IMG/VR virus record: IMGVR_UViG_3300012936_006851
Location: 1-21,694 of that record
DNA: 21,694 nt
DNA from: a virus
Strand: one strand, 5' to 3'
Below are positions 21,123 to 21,694 of this stretch, one piece after another (positions within the stretch are counted from its first letter, which is position 1; each line of letters starts with the position of its first letter). Under the pieces are notes generated by a model that made no database searches, was not told the origin of the DNA, and worked only from the letters and a program-made list of their open reading frames with translations. The position numbers were made by a program, and so were the translations under genes.

Positions 21123-21694
21123 GTGACTAGAACTAATTTATCTAAAACCTACAACTATGTAGTAATCGCAAAAAGCGATAGCTCCGCCTACCTATGGAGC
21201 GGTCATGGCCTTGAAAACGCGCCTAACCCCACAATATACATTAGGTCTGATGACGAATTATATATTAAAAATGAAAGCGGAGGGCATCTTTTAAAAATAA
21301 CCAAATCAGGAAGCGCTGATATTACAGAGTCTAATGGTTCCATAAGTCTAACTTCTCCATCCAATGGTTCTACTATTTCTGCAGGAACATACAATTATAT
21401 TTGTCAAGCTCATCCATCAGCCATGAAAGGTGAGATTATAGTTAGCGATCATGATGTTGATGGAACTCCTGATAATGGATATGGCACGGGACTTTTACCA
21501 GCCAGAGGAAATGCGATTACCGCAAAAAAAATTGTTACAAAGATAAATGAAATAGTAACAAAAAGCGAATCAGGAGGAAGGGCTGCAGTTTCCCAATCTC
21601 CTCCAGATAATCCTGCAAATGGAGACCTTTGGTTTAATTTAACTGAAGCTGAACTCTATGTATATGCAGATACTGAAAGTGCATGGATCCAAAC
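21123..21694 (+). CDS. Virion protein with cupredoxin-like (type-1 copper) domain, 5' part
   Basis: The frame starts at GTG 21123 (the preceding ATG at 21121 is followed at once by a stop) and runs off the window; 190 residues are visible. Residues about 22-107 form a plastocyanin-like domain: SGHGLENAPNPTIYIRSDDE, then ESGGHLLKIT with H55, then AGTYNYICQAHPSAMKGEII with C94, H97 and M101. H, C-x2-H and x3-M reproduce the four ligand positions of type-1 copper proteins such as amicyanin. A later segment, NPANGDLWFN, and ELYVYADTESAW match the GDLWF-x-LYVY-W motif common in structural proteins of marine phages. No signal peptide is present. I recall similar cupredoxin-like segments in phage appendage proteins, but not a proven copper function. 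The GTGTAATTAT motif upstream suggests late expression. Confidence 0.8.
   Translation, partial: MTRTNLSKTYNYVVIAKSDSSAYLWSGHGLENAPNPTIYIRSDDELYIKNESGGHLLKITKSGSADITESNGSISLTSPSNGSTISAGTYNYICQAHPSAMKGEIIVSDHDVDGTPDNGYGTGLLPARGNAITAKKIVTKINEIVTKSESGGRAAVSQSPPDNPANGDLWFNLTEAELYVYADTESAWIQ

Noticed and set aside
1-21694. tRNA genes, insertion sequences, attachment sites
   Set aside because: Intergenic gaps are all shorter than 200 nt, and I saw no cloverleaf, transposase, terminal inverted repeats or direct-repeat boundaries.

Overview
The window is a gene-dense, AT-rich piece of a tailed-phage genome (or a virus-derived contig) with every gene on the plus strand and mostly overlapping or near-abutting genes. 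The replication and recombination set (UvsX/RecA-type recombinase, DnaB/gp41-type helicase, gp61-type Toprim primase, Cas4/RecB-like nuclease), split class I ribonucleotide reductase genes, Hsp20 and long appendage proteins are typical of large T4-like marine phages. The host looks like a marine member of the Planctomycetota/Verrucomicrobiota (PVC) group. The window carries a DUF1549/DUF1553 protein with a CxxCH motif and a Tat-type DUF1501 protein, a pair that is abundant in those bacteria. It also carries a secreted protein whose C-terminal Trp/Tyr-rich block resembles marine Verrucomicrobiota proteins. The host call is inference.

Layout: (1) 1-1130, the end of nrdA and a Nudix hydrolase; (2) 1127-4453, the secreted PVC-type pair, translationally chained to the nucleotide genes; (3) 4450-5634, a highly charged two-domain phage protein closed by a clear intrinsic terminator; (4) 5689-7651, hsp20 behind a sigma54-like site, the secreted Trp/Tyr protein, and a 41-aa membrane peptide; (5) 7672-13117, a late module with a fibre-like protein, a holin candidate, a lipoprotein with unimolecular-spanin topology carrying an EF-hand loop, and a 1204-aa LamG appendage; (6) 13180-14605, nrdB of chlamydial (class Ic) type with Val at the radical site, and a small unknown; (7) 14651-21097, recombination, replication, nuclease and methyltransferase genes; (8) 21123 to the end, a GTG-started structural protein with a cupredoxin-like domain holding all four type-1 copper ligand positions.

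Two promoter classes are visible. Sigma70-type promoters (TTGACW/TTGCAT, 17-bp spacer, TATWRT-like) precede the 6297 gene, nrdB, the uvsX operon and dnaB. A second motif, GTGTAA(T/G)A without a -35 box, sits exactly 14 or 17 nt before the starts at 3188, 7672, 14234, 16503 and 21123 and may be a late promoter. At several of these starts the promoter core lies in the loop or 5' arm of an inverted repeat whose 3' arm or loop contains the start codon. Read-through RNA would then hide the start, while the gene's own near-leaderless transcript would not. This resembles the hairpin logic known for T4 gene e and I-TevI and is the most system-like observation in the window.
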